A DNA stretch of 64,000 bases from an uncultured Selenomonadaceae bacterium (GCA_905234235.1 CAJOHN010000003.1:62001-126000); one strand, 5' to 3'; shown: positions 7,700 through 19,270, counted from the stretch's first letter. Made by a program: numbers and translations. Notes: generated by a model from the letters alone, not told the origin.

Positions 7700-9712
7700 T
7701 TAATTCTTCCAAAGAACAACAGCACTCCGCGCAGGAATATAAAGCTTAAGCCAATCCTTATCCTGCCTGTCGTAAACGGGGTCGTAGTTGGTGTAGTGCG
7801 GGATTGTGTCGTTCGTCAAACCGAAGCCGCCGAAGGCTTTATCGTCGGTGTTAAGCATAACGTCATAATCGCCCTTCGGAACGAGGAAGCCATAATCGAC
7901 AAAAGATTTGGTCGGCGAGAAGTTAAACACGAACAGCAAACGCCCACGCATATAAGCAAGGACTTGGTCAGCGTCGTCGTGCCAAATTTCTCTGACGGGC
8001 AAATTAGCAAAGTCGGGCTCCGCTTTAATAACAGAAATCATCGCCCTATCGAAGTCGCCGAGTTCGTGATAGCACAAAGTTTTATCGTCGGCGAGGTGCC
8101 ATTGACGTTGCGCGTATTTGTGACTCCAACCGTTGCCCTCGCGCGGGAAGTCAATCCATTCGGGATGTCCGAACTCGTTGCCCATGAAGTTCAGATAGCC
8201 GCCGTTCATAGTCGACAACGTCGCAAGGCGAATCATCTTATGGAGCGCAATGCCGCGATTAGCAACGTCATTCTCGTCGCCCTTGCGGAAGTGCCAATAC
8301 ATATCGGCATCAATCAGGCGGAAGATAATCGTTTTGTCGCCGACGAGTGCTTGGTCGTGGCTTTCGGCGTAGGAAACGGTTTTCTCATCTGCGCGGCGAT
8401 TAGTCAATTCCCAGAAAATGCTTGACGGTTTCCAATCCTCGTCGCGTTTTTCTTTAATCATTTTAATCCAATAATCGGGAACGTTCATAGCGAGGCGATA
8501 ATCAAAGCCGAAGCCGCCGTCTTCAAATTTGCTGGCAAGTCCGGGCATGCCGCTAACGTCTTCAGCTATCGTGACTGCGTTGGGCTTAACTTCGTGAATC
8601 ATCTTGTTAGCCAACATCAAATAGCAAATGGCGTTGTCGTCTTGGTGCCCGTTGAAGTAATCGCCGTAGCCGCAAAAAGCCTCGCCGAGTCCGTGACTGT
8701 AATAAAGCATGGAAGTTATGCCGTCGAAGCGGAAGCCGTCGAAATGATATTCTTCTAGCCAATATTTGCAGTTACTGAGCAGGAAATGGAGTACGTCATC
8801 TTTGCCGTAATCGAAGCAGAGGCTGTCCCAAGCGGGGTGTTCGTGACGGTCGCCGGGATAGAAAAATTGATTCGGATCGCCCGCGAGGTTACCTAAGCCT
8901 TCAATTTCATTCTTAACGGCGTGGCTGTGCACGATGTCCATAATTACACCGATACCCATTTGATGCGCGGCGTCAATCATATCCTTGAGTTCGTCGGGAG
9001 TGCCGCAACGACTTGAAGGCGCGAAGAAACTGCTGACGTGATAACCAAAGCTGCCGTAGTAGGGGTGCTCTTGAATCGCCATGACTTGAATTGCGTTGTA
9101 ACCTGCTTGCTTGACGCGCGGCAAAACATTTTCCTTGAACTCGGTATAAGTTCCGACTTTCTCGGCGTCCTGCCCCATGCCGACGTGACACTCGTAAATA
9201 AGGAGCGGATTGGTATCGATTGTAAAACCTTCGTCGTGCCAAACGTGCGGTTGCGGCGGATTCCAAACCTGCGCGGAGAAAATTTTAGTTTTGTCATCTT
9301 GAACGACGCGCTGACACCACGCGGGAATACGTTCGCCCTCGCCGCCATCCCAACGCACCAACATTTTGTAGAGGTCGCCGTGTTTAAGCTGATGTTCGGA
9401 AAGTTTAAGTTCCCAGTTGCCGCCTTCGAGTTTTTTGCAACGATAAGCCTCGTCCTTCTGCCAGCCGTTGAAGTCGCCGATTAACCAGATGTCCGCCGCA
9501 TTGGGAGCCCATTCGCGGAAAACCCAGCCGTAACCGGTCTTATGGAGTCCGAAGTACAAATGCCCCGTCGCGAAGTCCGAGAGAGTACGCTTGCCGTTTT
9601 GCGTGAGCTGAGAAATTTTCCAGAGTGCATGGTCATGACGCCCGCGAATTGCATCTTCGTAAGGTTCAAGCCATCCATCCTTTGCTACCAGCCCGATGTG
9701 TTCTTTTGCCAT
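7700..9712 (-). CDS. glgB: 1,4-alpha-glucan branching enzyme (GH13, resembling the eukaryotic-type subfamily)
   Basis: GWVFREWAPNAADIWLIGDFNGW, YHFDGFRFDGITSMLYYSHG, FMGNEFGHPEWIDFPREGNGWS motifs; start MAKEHIGLV at 9712. Confidence 0.93.
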   Translation of the reverse strand: MAKEHIGLVAKDGWLEPYEDAIRGRHDHALWKISQLTQNGKRTLSDFATGHLYFGLHKTGYGWVFREWAPNAADIWLIGDFNGWQKDEAYRCKKLEGGNWELKLSEHQLKHGDLYKMLVRWDGGEGERIPAWCQRVVQDDKTKIFSAQVWNPPQPHVWHDEGFTIDTNPLLIYECHVGMGQDAEKVGTYTEFKENVLPRVKQAGYNAIQVMAIQEHPYYGSFGYHVSSFFAPSSRCGTPDELKDMIDAAHQMGIGVIMDIVHSHAVKNEIEGLGNLAGDPNQFFYPGDRHEHPAWDSLCFDYGKDDVLHFLLSNCKYWLEEYHFDGFRFDGITSMLYYSHGLGEAFCGYGDYFNGHQDDNAICYLMLANKMIHEVKPNAVTIAEDVSGMPGLASKFEDGGFGFDYRLAMNVPDYWIKMIKEKRDEDWKPSSIFWELTNRRADEKTVSYAESHDQALVGDKTIIFRLIDADMYWHFRKGDENDVANRGIALHKMIRLATLSTMNGGYLNFMGNEFGHPEWIDFPREGNGWSHKYAQRQWHLADDKTLCYHELGDFDRAMISVIKAEPDFANLPVREIWHDDADQVLAYMRGRLLFVFNFSPTKSFVDYGFLVPKGDYDVMLNTDDKAFGGFGLTNDTIPHYTNYDPVYDRQDKDWLKLYIPARSAVVLWKN

Positions 9713-9836
9713 AAAATTTCCCCCTAACAAACTGTGATTTTTACGTGTCGATTGTAACAAAAGATTTTTTTTTAGGCAAGGAAAATAGCGGCGTTAAGGC
9801 GAATTCAATTAAAAAATTTTCACGGGGAGAAGTTTC

Positions 9837-12800
9837 ATGCTTGGGATTAAGGACGAATGGCAAATTCTTGGGACGGGCAAGCTTTCAGATTTCCTTACGA
9901 TAGCCGCGATAACCGGAACTTTTATTTTAATCGTCGCTCTCAACATCATATTTATTTTCAACATGACGGCTGAACAGACTGAAAAGCTTGGTCAAATGCA
10001 ACTGGAAATTATACGTAGCGATTTGCAGGGCAGTATTGATAACGCCGAACGAATGACTTTACGGGAGGCGGTTCGTGCTGAACGATTACTTTCTTCGGGC
10101 GCGACTGTCGATACGATTGAAAAATTTTTTGAACATGAACAGCGCGAGCAAAAACTTTTATCGAACGGCGAATGCTTTAACGTCTACATTGCCTGCCGCG
10201 AGTGGACGGTTATTCCCGATTTCCCGAACATGCCTGACGATTACGACGCAACCGAACGCGATTGGTATAAGGGAGCCGCACAGAATCCCGGCAAAATTTA
10301 CATAACCGAGCCTTACGTCGACGCGGCAGGGCACGGGCTTTGCTTTACCGTGTCGCTTATGCTTTCCGATAAAAATACCGTCGTCGCACTCGATTTTAAT
10401 TTTTCTTCCGCTCAACAATCTATCAGCAAATTGGACACCGATACAAACCGCACCGCGTTAATCGTCACTAAGGAAGGTCTGATTATCGGTTGCGGGAATG
10501 AAGATCACATTGGGCGCACGCTCTCTCAGAGGATGCCCGAACATCAAAAAGTACTTGACACCGTTTTAATCACGCCGCCTCACGAAAGTTTTCAAACTAA
10601 AATTAACGGGCGGTCGAATACAGTTTTTTCCAGCGAGACAAAAACCGGTTGGCATATGATTTTGAGCGTGGACGACAACGCGCTTTATCGGGAGGATTAT
10701 CGCCACCTTTTAATAAATTCCGCCGTCAACATTTTGATGATTTTGGTAATCGTCTTCTACTACTTCAGAAGCATGAAAAATCGTCTGCAGGCGCAAAAAG
10801 CTTTGAACGCTAAGGAAGAATTTTTGCAAGGGCTTTCAAAAGAATTACACGCCCCGCTACAAAAAATTTTAAAGCTGTCGAACGTCGGAGCAATAGGCGG
10901 CGATGAAAATCCTACCGAAGCCGCCGCGCAGGTTCGCGAAGCCGCTCTCAAGCTCTCCGATATGCTTAACAATCTGTTTTCGTTTTCAAATATCGTTACT
11001 GTCAATGAAAAAGTTCTCGAGAAACGCGCCGATAAAAATCTCCACTTGTCCAAAGTAAGCAAAACCGCCCGCCAAAGAATTATTCTCGTTTTAACCGTCG
11101 CGCTGATTTTCTGTATCGGCATTTCGATTTATACAAATATTGGTTGGGGCGATACTAAAATGACTCGCGAGGTTGAAGTTTATGAGCACCGCCTATCGAA
11201 TTGGATTAATGAGCAGAAAGTTGTACTTAGCATGTTCACGAATTTTATCAGCGAGCACCCCGAATTTATGGACGATTATCCTTCCGCAGTGAAATTTTTG
11301 GACGACATAGCTAAAAATTATCCCGAAATTTCCGCCTGCTATATGGCTAATCCTGATAAGGAACACCCGCTTATCATGAACAACGGTTGGGAGTCTTCCG
11401 ACCCTACTTGGCACGTTGAGTTGCGTCCTTGGTACATTGAAACTGAAGGTGCTGATAATTCCCATGACAGCTTTACCGTGTCGACGCCTTACATTGATTC
11501 GCGCACGGGCAATTACTGTGTGACTATCGCTAAAATTGTTTACAGCAGGAGCGGCGAGTTTTTAGGGATTTTCGGGATTGATTTTTATCTCGACCGGCTG
11601 ATTCAAATTCTGGACGCGAGTTATGCCGGCGATAACTATGCATTTCTTGTTGATAAGAAGGGGCAAATTCTTAACCATCCGAATTTCCGGTACCAAATGA
11701 GCAAAGATAAAATGACAACCATTTGCTCCACCGAATACAAGGAAGTTTACAACTCCAGCAAAGATTTTTGGCTTAAAGATTTTCGTGGGAACTACATGAC
11801 TTGCGTCGCCAAGAAAAATAAGCAGTCGGGCTTTACCGTTGTCGTCGCCAACAGCTGGCAGGATACTTACGGGCAAGTGCTTGCCTTCGCCGCCAGTTTT
11901 ATCGTTATTTATTTAGTTTGCGTCGGACTTGTCATCACGCTTATCAATCAGCTGTTGCGTTGGCAGACCGAAGTTCAGAAAAAATTAAAAGACGCCGCTA
12001 AAACTGCCATGAACGCGGGGCAAGCCAAATCGCAATTCTTAGCGCAGATGAGCCACGAGATTAGGACGCCGATTAATGCGGTTATCGGAATGAACGAAAT
12101 GATTCTCCGCGAATCGAACGATAAAGACATCCGCGAATACGCCGAAAATATTTCCGCCGCCGGTAGGACGCTCCTAAACCTTATCAATTCCATTTTAGAT
12201 TTCAGCAAGATTGAAGACGGCAAGATGGAGATTATCCCCGTGCGTTACGAGACGCTTAACATGATTGACGACCTTGTTAATATGATTTACGAGCGCGCCA
12301 ATAAAAAGAAGCTTTCGCTGATAACTAAGGTTGATCCGAATCTTCCGCGCAGTTTATTCGGCGACGACATGCGCATTAAGCAGGTTATCACGAACATATT
12401 GACGAACGCGGTTAAGTACACAAAGCAGGGCACGATTACGCTGACGATGCGCGGCGAGTTTATTGACGACGATAATTTAGTTCTTCATGTTGCGGTTGCG
12501 GATACGGGCATAGGAATTCGGCAGGAGGATATTGAAAAACTTTCCGAGTCTTTTATCCGCTTGGACGAAACCAAGAATAAAAATATTGAGGGCACGGGGC
12601 TCGGCATATCGATAGTTAAAGAACTTCTGCGCATGATGAGAAGTAAGCTTGAAATTGAGAGCGTTTACGGCAAGGGTTCGACGTTTTCATTTAAGCTGTC
12701 GCAGAAAATTATTGATAGGACGCCCGTTGGAATTTACGGCGAGCATCATTCGGAACGCAAATTTAAACGCGTCGAAACGGAGGATTTTATCAAGGCTCCG

Positions 12801-13577
12801 CGTGCGAGAGTTTTAGCAGTCGACGATACAAGCATGAACTTGAAAGTTATCAACGGCTTGCTGAAAAGAAATCTAATTGTCCCCGACCTTGCCGACAGCG
12901 GCGAGAAATGTTTACAGCTCGCGGAGAAATATTTTTACCACATAATTTTTCTTGATCACATGATGCCGGAAATGGACGGCGTTGAGACTCTGAAACGTCT
13001 TAAGAAAATGAACTTGCCCGCCGAGACGAAAATTGTTGTGTTGACAGCCAACGCGATAAGCGGCGCGCGGGAGAAATATCTTGCTTGGGGCTTCGACGAT
13101 TATTTGAGCAAGCCGATTGACGTAAACGATTTGGAAGGCATTTTGGCGAAGTTCTTGCCGCCCGATGTTCTTCTCTGCGACGACGAAAAAATTTCTGAGC
13201 CGGAAAAAATTTCAACGTCCGCGCAGGTTGCGGATAAAAAATTGCCGTCAATCGATATGGCAGCAGCGTTAGCAAATTGCATGGACAGCGAGGAATTTTT
13301 CGCGGAGATGGCGGAGGAATTTGTATCGAGCGACAAAACTGCAGAGCTTGGTGCGGCGTTGGCGGCGGAGGATTTCAAGAATTATCGGATAGCGGTGCAC
13401 GCGTTAAAAAGTACGGCGTTGGTTATCGGGGCGGTTGAACTCAGTGAAAAGGCTAAGGCGCAAGAATTTGCCGCGCGCGACGGAAAATTTGAGGAGCTTA
13501 AGGAGAATCACGCGGCTTTGATGGCGATGTATAAAAAAGTTCGCGAGGAATTGGGTAATTGGTTGGGGGCTAAGTAA
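9837..13577 (+). CDS. Hybrid sensor histidine kinase with two Cache-like extracellular segments, degenerate internal HisKA-like segment, HisKA-HATPase, REC and Hpt
   Basis: KSQFLAQMSHEIRTPINAVIG (HisKA), GTGLGISIVKELL (HATPase), VLAVDDTSMNLKV...FLDHMMPEMDG (REC), C-terminal ALKSTALVIGA (Hpt). Confidence 0.92.
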   Translation: MLGIKDEWQILGTGKLSDFLTIAAITGTFILIVALNIIFIFNMTAEQTEKLGQMQLEIIRSDLQGSIDNAERMTLREAVRAERLLSSGATVDTIEKFFEHEQREQKLLSNGECFNVYIACREWTVIPDFPNMPDDYDATERDWYKGAAQNPGKIYITEPYVDAAGHGLCFTVSLMLSDKNTVVALDFNFSSAQQSISKLDTDTNRTALIVTKEGLIIGCGNEDHIGRTLSQRMPEHQKVLDTVLITPPHESFQTKINGRSNTVFSSETKTGWHMILSVDDNALYREDYRHLLINSAVNILMILVIVFYYFRSMKNRLQAQKALNAKEEFLQGLSKELHAPLQKILKLSNVGAIGGDENPTEAAAQVREAALKLSDMLNNLFSFSNIVTVNEKVLEKRADKNLHLSKVSKTARQRIILVLTVALIFCIGISIYTNIGWGDTKMTREVEVYEHRLSNWINEQKVVLSMFTNFISEHPEFMDDYPSAVKFLDDIAKNYPEISACYMANPDKEHPLIMNNGWESSDPTWHVELRPWYIETEGADNSHDSFTVSTPYIDSRTGNYCVTIAKIVYSRSGEFLGIFGIDFYLDRLIQILDASYAGDNYAFLVDKKGQILNHPNFRYQMSKDKMTTICSTEYKEVYNSSKDFWLKDFRGNYMTCVAKKNKQSGFTVVVANSWQDTYGQVLAFAASFIVIYLVCVGLVITLINQLLRWQTEVQKKLKDAAKTAMNAGQAKSQFLAQMSHEIRTPINAVIGMNEMILRESNDKDIREYAENISAAGRTLLNLINSILDFSKIEDGKMEIIPVRYETLNMIDDLVNMIYERANKKKLSLITKVDPNLPRSLFGDDMRIKQVITNILTNAVKYTKQGTITLTMRGEFIDDDNLVLHVAVADTGIGIRQEDIEKLSESFIRLDETKNKNIEGTGLGISIVKELLRMMRSKLEIESVYGKGSTFSFKLSQKIIDRTPVGIYGEHHSERKFKRVETEDFIKAPRARVLAVDDTSMNLKVINGLLKRNLIVPDLADSGEKCLQLAEKYFYHIIFLDHMMPEMDGVETLKRLKKMNLPAETKIVVLTANAISGAREKYLAWGFDDYLSKPIDVNDLEGILAKFLPPDVLLCDDEKISEPEKISTSAQVADKKLPSIDMAAALANCMDSEEFFAEMAEEFVSSDKTAELGAALAAEDFKNYRIAVHALKSTALVIGAVELSEKAKAQEFAARDGKFEELKENHAALMAMYKKVREELGNWLGAK

Positions 13578-14824
13578 TGCAGAAAATTTTAATCGTTGAC
13601 GACGAACGAATCATGCTTAAAATTGCGTCGAAAATTTTATCGAGAGAATACGAGATAATCTGCGCGGCATCCGGTGCGGAGGCGATAGAACTTTTCAAAA
13701 GCAAAAAGCCCGATTTAGTTTTATCGGATTTGCTGATGCCGGGCATTGACGGCTACGAGTTGCACAGAATTTTACAGGAAAAAAGTTCGGAGCCGGTTCC
13801 GATAATGTTTATGACTTCAGACGAGAGCGATGAATCGGAGAGCAAAGGCTTTGAACTTGGTGCGGCGGATTATATTCGCAAGCCGTTGAAAGCTGACGTT
13901 TTACTTCAACGCGTGAAAAAAATTTTGGAGCAAGTTGATAAGATACAAGACTTAACGGAAGCGGCTAGCTTAGACATGATGACGGGACTGCTTAATAAAA
14001 CTGCCGCGCAACGCGAAATTGCAAAACTCTGCGCGGCGAGTCAAGGCGTTTTGATGATTCTTGACTTGGATAATTTTAAACTCGTCAATGATTTATACGG
14101 GCACGCGATGGGCGATAAAATTTTGATTCGGTTTGCGGAGCTTATTAAGGGGATAATTCGTTCGACGGATTTGGCGGGGCGCGTCGGCGGCGATGAGTTT
14201 CTTATCTTCTGCCAAAATGTTCACGACGATAAAACCATTTTCAACAAGGTTCGTTTCCTCAATAACCAGTTACTAATCAGCGCGAAAAATTTCATGGGCA
14301 AAGATATGACGATTCCGTTGGGGACATCAGCGGGAGCGGTTTTTGTTCCCAATGAGGGCAGAGACTTCGCGGCGTTGACGAACAAGGCGGACAAAGCTCT
14401 TTACAAAGTTAAACACGGCAACAAACACGATTGCGCATTTTTCAGCGAGGGCAATTCTGATACCTCTGAGAAAAAAAATCTTTCCAAAACTAAAATGATA
14501 TTGAGCGAGCGCACTAAAGAGGCGGGCGCGTATTTTGTTGACTTTGAAAAATTCCAAGCGATTTATAGATTTATGGAACGTCTGAACGAGGAAACGCACG
14601 GAGAAATAAAATTATTAGATTTCACGCTTGCGACGGCTGATGATAAGTCGTGCGAGGATTTTATGAATGTGTTGATAAAAAATTTGCGGCGGAGCGATTG
14701 CGTAACACAACGCGGGCAAGATAACTTCTTAGCTTTATTGACAAACGCCTCAGCGCGGGAAGAAAATATCATTCGACAAAGAATTTCGAAGGAGTGGAGG
14801 GGCATTTTGACGGTTAAAGAGTAA
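13577..14824 (+). CDS. Response regulator, REC-GGDEF diguanylate cyclase, with degenerate C-terminal GGDEF-like segment
   Basis: ILIVDDERIMLKIASKIL...DLVLSDLLMPGIDGYEL (REC), RVGGDEFLIF (GGDEF), C-terminal RGQDNFLALL; TAATG coupling to the kinase gene. Confidence 0.92.
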   Translation: MQKILIVDDERIMLKIASKILSREYEIICAASGAEAIELFKSKKPDLVLSDLLMPGIDGYELHRILQEKSSEPVPIMFMTSDESDESESKGFELGAADYIRKPLKADVLLQRVKKILEQVDKIQDLTEAASLDMMTGLLNKTAAQREIAKLCAASQGVLMILDLDNFKLVNDLYGHAMGDKILIRFAELIKGIIRSTDLAGRVGGDEFLIFCQNVHDDKTIFNKVRFLNNQLLISAKNFMGKDMTIPLGTSAGAVFVPNEGRDFAALTNKADKALYKVKHGNKHDCAFFSEGNSDTSEKKNLSKTKMILSERTKEAGAYFVDFEKFQAIYRFMERLNEETHGEIKLLDFTLATADDKSCEDFMNVLIKNLRRSDCVTQRGQDNFLALLTNASAREENIIRQRISKEWRGILTVKE

Positions 14825-14928
14825 AAGAGGCTCGTTAGTAAAAATGTTGTTGTGACGCCATTTATCCGCCTGCGCACAAATTTAATCCAATGAGATTAGT
14901 TGCTTTTAAAGGTGGCGTAATGGCGCGC

Positions 14929-14957
14929 TTGACAGCCATTTTTGCCAATGATAATAT
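14929..14957 (+). promoter_or_regulatory. Sigma-70 type promoter of the str operon (TTGACA-N17-TAATAT)
   Basis: Consensus -35 and near-consensus -10 with exactly 17-nt spacer, upstream of rpsL. Confidence 0.8.
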
Positions 14958-15006
14958 TACGCCGCTTTTTAGAAGAGGCATGAAAATTTTGGAAGGAGGT
15001 GGGCGC

Positions 15007-15390
15007 ATGCCGACCATAAATCAGTTAGTAAGGAAAGGTCGTCAGATGTTGGAGGAAAAATCAACGGCTCCGGCTCTGAAGGAGTGCCCGCAAAAACGAG
15101 GCGTGTGCACTCGCGTATACACGACGACGCCCAAGAAACCGAATTCGGCACTTCGTAAAGTTGCGCGTGTCCGCTTGACCAACGCTATTGAAGTCACTGC
15201 TTATATCCCAGGAATCGGGCATAATCTGCAGGAACATAGCGTTGTTTTAATTCGTGGCGGTCGCGTTAAGGATTTGCCGGGTGTTCGCTATCATATTATT
15301 CGCGGCTCCCTCGATACCGCCGGCGTTCAAGATCGCAAACAAGCGCGTTCCAAGTACGGCGCGAAAAAAGCTAAAGCCAAGAAGAAATAA
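15007..15390 (+). CDS. rpsL: 30S ribosomal protein S12
   Basis: [12 protein letters not shown]...[32 protein letters not shown]. Confidence 0.98.
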   Translation: MPTINQLVRKGRQMLEEKSTAPALKECPQKRGVCTRVYTTTPKKPNSALRKVARVRLTNAIEVTAYIPGIGHNLQEHSVVLIRGGRVKDLPGVRYHIIRGSLDTAGVQDRKQARSKYGAKKAKAKKK

Positions 15391-15397
15391 TTCGTAA

Positions 15398-15880
<483 letters not shown>

Positions 15881-15892
15881 GGAGCAAATTCA

Positions 15893-17958
15893 GTGTCAAG
15901 AGAGTTTTCACTAGAAAAAACTCGCAACATTGGTATCATGGCGCACATAGACGCCGGCAAGACGACTACGACTGAGCGAATTTTGTTTTATACGGGTGTC
16001 AATCACAAGCTCGGCGAAGTCCACGAAGGCGCGGCGACTATGGACTGGATGAAGCAGGAACAGGAACGCGGCATTACGCCTGCTACTGGAAAAATCACCG
16101 AATAAATATTATCGACACGCCCGGACATGTTGATTTTACGGTCGAAGTCGAAAGATCTTTGAGAGTTTTAGACGGCGCACTTGCGATTTTAACGGCACGC
16201 GGCGGCGTCGAGCCACAGACGGAAACGGTTTGGCGGCAAGCTGAACGTTACAACGTCCCGCGTATGGCTTACGTTAATAAAATGGACATCACGGGCGCGG
16301 ATTTTTATCACGTTATCCAGATGATGCGCGACCGTCTCCATACCAACGCCGTAGCGATTCAGCTGCCGATCGGCGCGGAAGATAATTTTCAAGGGATTAT
16401 CGACCTCGTCAAGATGGAAGCGGTTGTTTACGAAGACGATTTGGGCAAGGTTTCAAAGGAAGTCGAAATCCCCGACGACATGTTGGATACGGCGGAAGAT
16501 TATCGCGATAAACTTTTGGAAGCCTGCGCGGAACAAGATGATGACTTCATGGAGAAATATCTTGGCGGCGAGGAAGTTACAATCGACGAGATAAAATCTG
16601 TGATTCGCAAGGCGGTTATCAACTGTACAATGACGCCCGTAACCTGCGGCACGTCTTACAGAAATCGCGGCGTTCAACCGTTGCTCGATGCGATTGTTGA
16701 TTATATGCCCGCGCCGACGGATATTCCGCCGATTGAAGGCATTAAGCCCGACGGTACTGAAGATAATCGCCCCGCAAGCGACGATGAACCTTTTGCCGCG
16801 TTGGCGTTCAAAATTATGACTGACCCGTTTGTCGGTAAGCTCGCGTTCGTCAGAGTTTATTCCGGAGTTTTAAAGAGCGGCTCCTACGTCTACAATTCAA
16901 CTAAGGGCAAGAAGGAACGTATCGGGCGGCTCCTGCAAATGCACGCCAATAATCGTAAGGAAATCGACTTTCTTTACAGCGGCGACATTGCGGCGGTTGT
17001 CGGCTTAAGGGACACGACGACGGGCGATACTCTCTGCGACGATAAAGCTCCGATTATCCTTGAGTCGATGCAATTCCCCGAACCTGTTATATCGGTTGCC
17101 GTCGAACCCGCGACTAAAAATGATCAAGATAAAATGGGTATCGCGTTGCAAAAGTTGGCGGAGGAAGATCCGACTTTCAAAGTTCACACCGACGCCGAAA
17201 CCGGACAAGTTATAATTTCGGGCATGGGCGAACTTCATTTGCAAATTATCGTCGACCGCATGTTGGACGAGTTCAAAGTTGACTGCAAAGTTGGCGAGCC
17301 GCAAGTTGCTTACCGCGAGACAATCCGCAAAACTCAGAAGGGCGAAGGCAAATTCATTCGTCAAACCGGCGGGCACGGGCAATACGGTCACTGTTGGCTT
17401 GAAATTGAGCCTAACGAGACCGGCGCGGGCTTCGTCTTTGAAAATAAAATTATTGGCGGCGTCATTCCAAAGGAATACATCAACCCGATTGAGGCGGGCG
17501 TCAAACAGGCTATGGAAAATGGCGTACTCGCGGGCTTCCCGATGGTTGACATCAAAGCGACAGTTTACGACGGCAGTTTCCACGAAGTCGACAGCAGCGA
17601 GGCGGCGTTCAAAATTGCAGGTTCGTTGGCATTCAAGGCGGCGGCTGAAAAGGCTAAACCCGTGTTACTTGAGCCTTACGTCAAAGTTGAGGTTACAGTT
17701 CCCGAAGATTACATGGGCGACGTTATCGGCGATTTGAATTCGCGGCGCGGGAAGATTGACGGCATGGAACCGCGTAATAATCTGCAAATAATTCATGCAT
17801 TCGTTCCGCTGTCAGAGATGTTCGGGTATGCGACGGACTTACGCTCAAAAACTCAAGGGCGCGGCGATTACTCAATGGAAGTTGCCTACTACGACGAAGT
17901 CCCGAAAAATATTTCTGATGTGATTGTTGCGAGATACAGAGGCGAGCCGATTGATTAA
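15893..17958 (+). pseudogene. fusA: Elongation factor G, frame-disrupted by an apparent 19-nt deletion near 16078/16081
   Basis: ORF 15893-16105 ([35 protein letters not shown]...ERGIT) breaks where ITSAATTC is expected; frame resumes [26 protein letters not shown] into ORF 16159-17958. 2066 nt + 19 = 695 codons, normal for EF-G. Confidence 0.93.
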
Positions 17959-18010
17959 CGGCTCAAAGCTTTAAGATAATTTTTTTAAGAACTAAGGAGT
18001 GTTCATTTAA

Positions 18011-19197
18011 ATGGCAAAACAGAAATTTGACCGCAGTAAACCCCACGTAAACATTGGTACTATCGGACATATCGATCACGGCAAATCACCAAGATTCTCT
18101 CGGAAAAAGGTTTCGCTAAATATGAATCCTACGAGAACATTGACAAGGCTCCGGAAGAACGCGAACGCGGCATTACGATTAACACTGCGCACGTTGAGTA
18201 CGAGACTGAAAAACGCCACTATGCTCACGTCGACTGCCCGGGTCACGCTGACTATATCAAGAACATGATCACCGGTGCCGCGCAGATGGACGGCGCGATT
18301 CTCGTTGTTGCGGCTTCTGATGGTCCTATGCCTCAGACTCGCGAACATATCTTGCTTGCCCGCCAAGTCGGTGTTCCGGCTATCGTTGTTTTCCTTAACA
18401 AAGTTGACCAAGTCGACGACGAAGAACTCCTTGAACTCGTCGAGATGGAAGTCCGCGAACTCCTCAGCAAGTACGAATTCCCCGGGGATGATATTCCTGT
18501 TATCGCGGGCTCGGCTCTGTTAGCTCTTGAAGGCGACGAAGAGCAAAAGAAAAATATCCTTAAGCTCCTCGACGCTGTTGACGAATACATTCCGACTCCT
18601 GCGCGTGACACCGATAAGCCGTTCCTTATGCCGGTTGAAGACGTATTCACGATTACCGGACGCGGCACCGTTGCTACCGGTCGTGTTGAACGCGGTATGT
18701 TGAAACTCAATGAGCCGGTTGAGATCGTCGGTCTCCGCGACGAACCTCGCAAAACTGTTGCCACCGGTATTGAAATGTTCCGTAAGCTCCTCGACAGCGC
18801 GGTTGCTGGCGATAACGTTGGTGTTCTTCTGCGCGGCGTCGACCGTAAAGAAATTGAACGCGGTCAAGTTATTGCGAAACCCGGCTCGATTCATCCGCAT
18901 ACGAAATTCAAAGCTCAAGTTTACGTCCTTACCAAAGATGAAGGCGGACGTCATACTCCGTTCTTCGCGAACTATCGCCCGCAATTCTACTTCCGCACAA
19001 CCGACGTTACGGGCGTAGTCAGCGACCTCAAGGACACTAACGGCAATGCGGCTGAAATGTGCATGCCCGGCGACCACATTGAAATGACAGTCGAACTTAT
19101 CACCCCGATTGCTATCGAAAAAGGCTTGCTCTTCGCTATCCGTGAAGGCGGTCACACTGTAGGTTCGGGACGTGTTATCGAGATTCTTGAAGCGTAA
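18011..19197 (+). pseudogene. tuf: Elongation factor Tu, frame-disrupted by an apparent 19-nt deletion inside the P-loop near 18085/18086
   Basis: [25 protein letters not shown] then loss of TTLTAA; frame resumes [54 protein letters not shown]. 1187 + 19 = 402 codons. Confidence 0.93.
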
Positions 19198-19230
19198 AAA
19201 ATTTTTGACACTCAGTAAATAAATCGGTGA

Positions 19231-19270
19231 GGCGGTCGGTAGTCAGCCCAAAAACTGATTGCCGACCGTC
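19231..19270 (+). promoter_or_regulatory. Strong intergenic hairpin upstream of rpsJ (candidate S10 leader/attenuator)
   Basis: GGCGGTCGGTAGTCAG ... CTGATTGCCGACCGTC, 16-bp near-perfect stem, no following U-tract. Confidence 0.6.

Noticed and set aside
16074-16110. Programmed frameshift or ribosomal bypass in fusA/tuf/rpsK
   Set aside because: Essential motif codons are missing from the DNA, not merely out of frame; bypassing cannot restore TTLTAA, ITSAATT or VTIT.
18011-18268. 85-aa ORF in the track as a separate protein
   Set aside because: It is the first 25 codons of EF-Tu followed by out-of-frame translation of the tuf gene.
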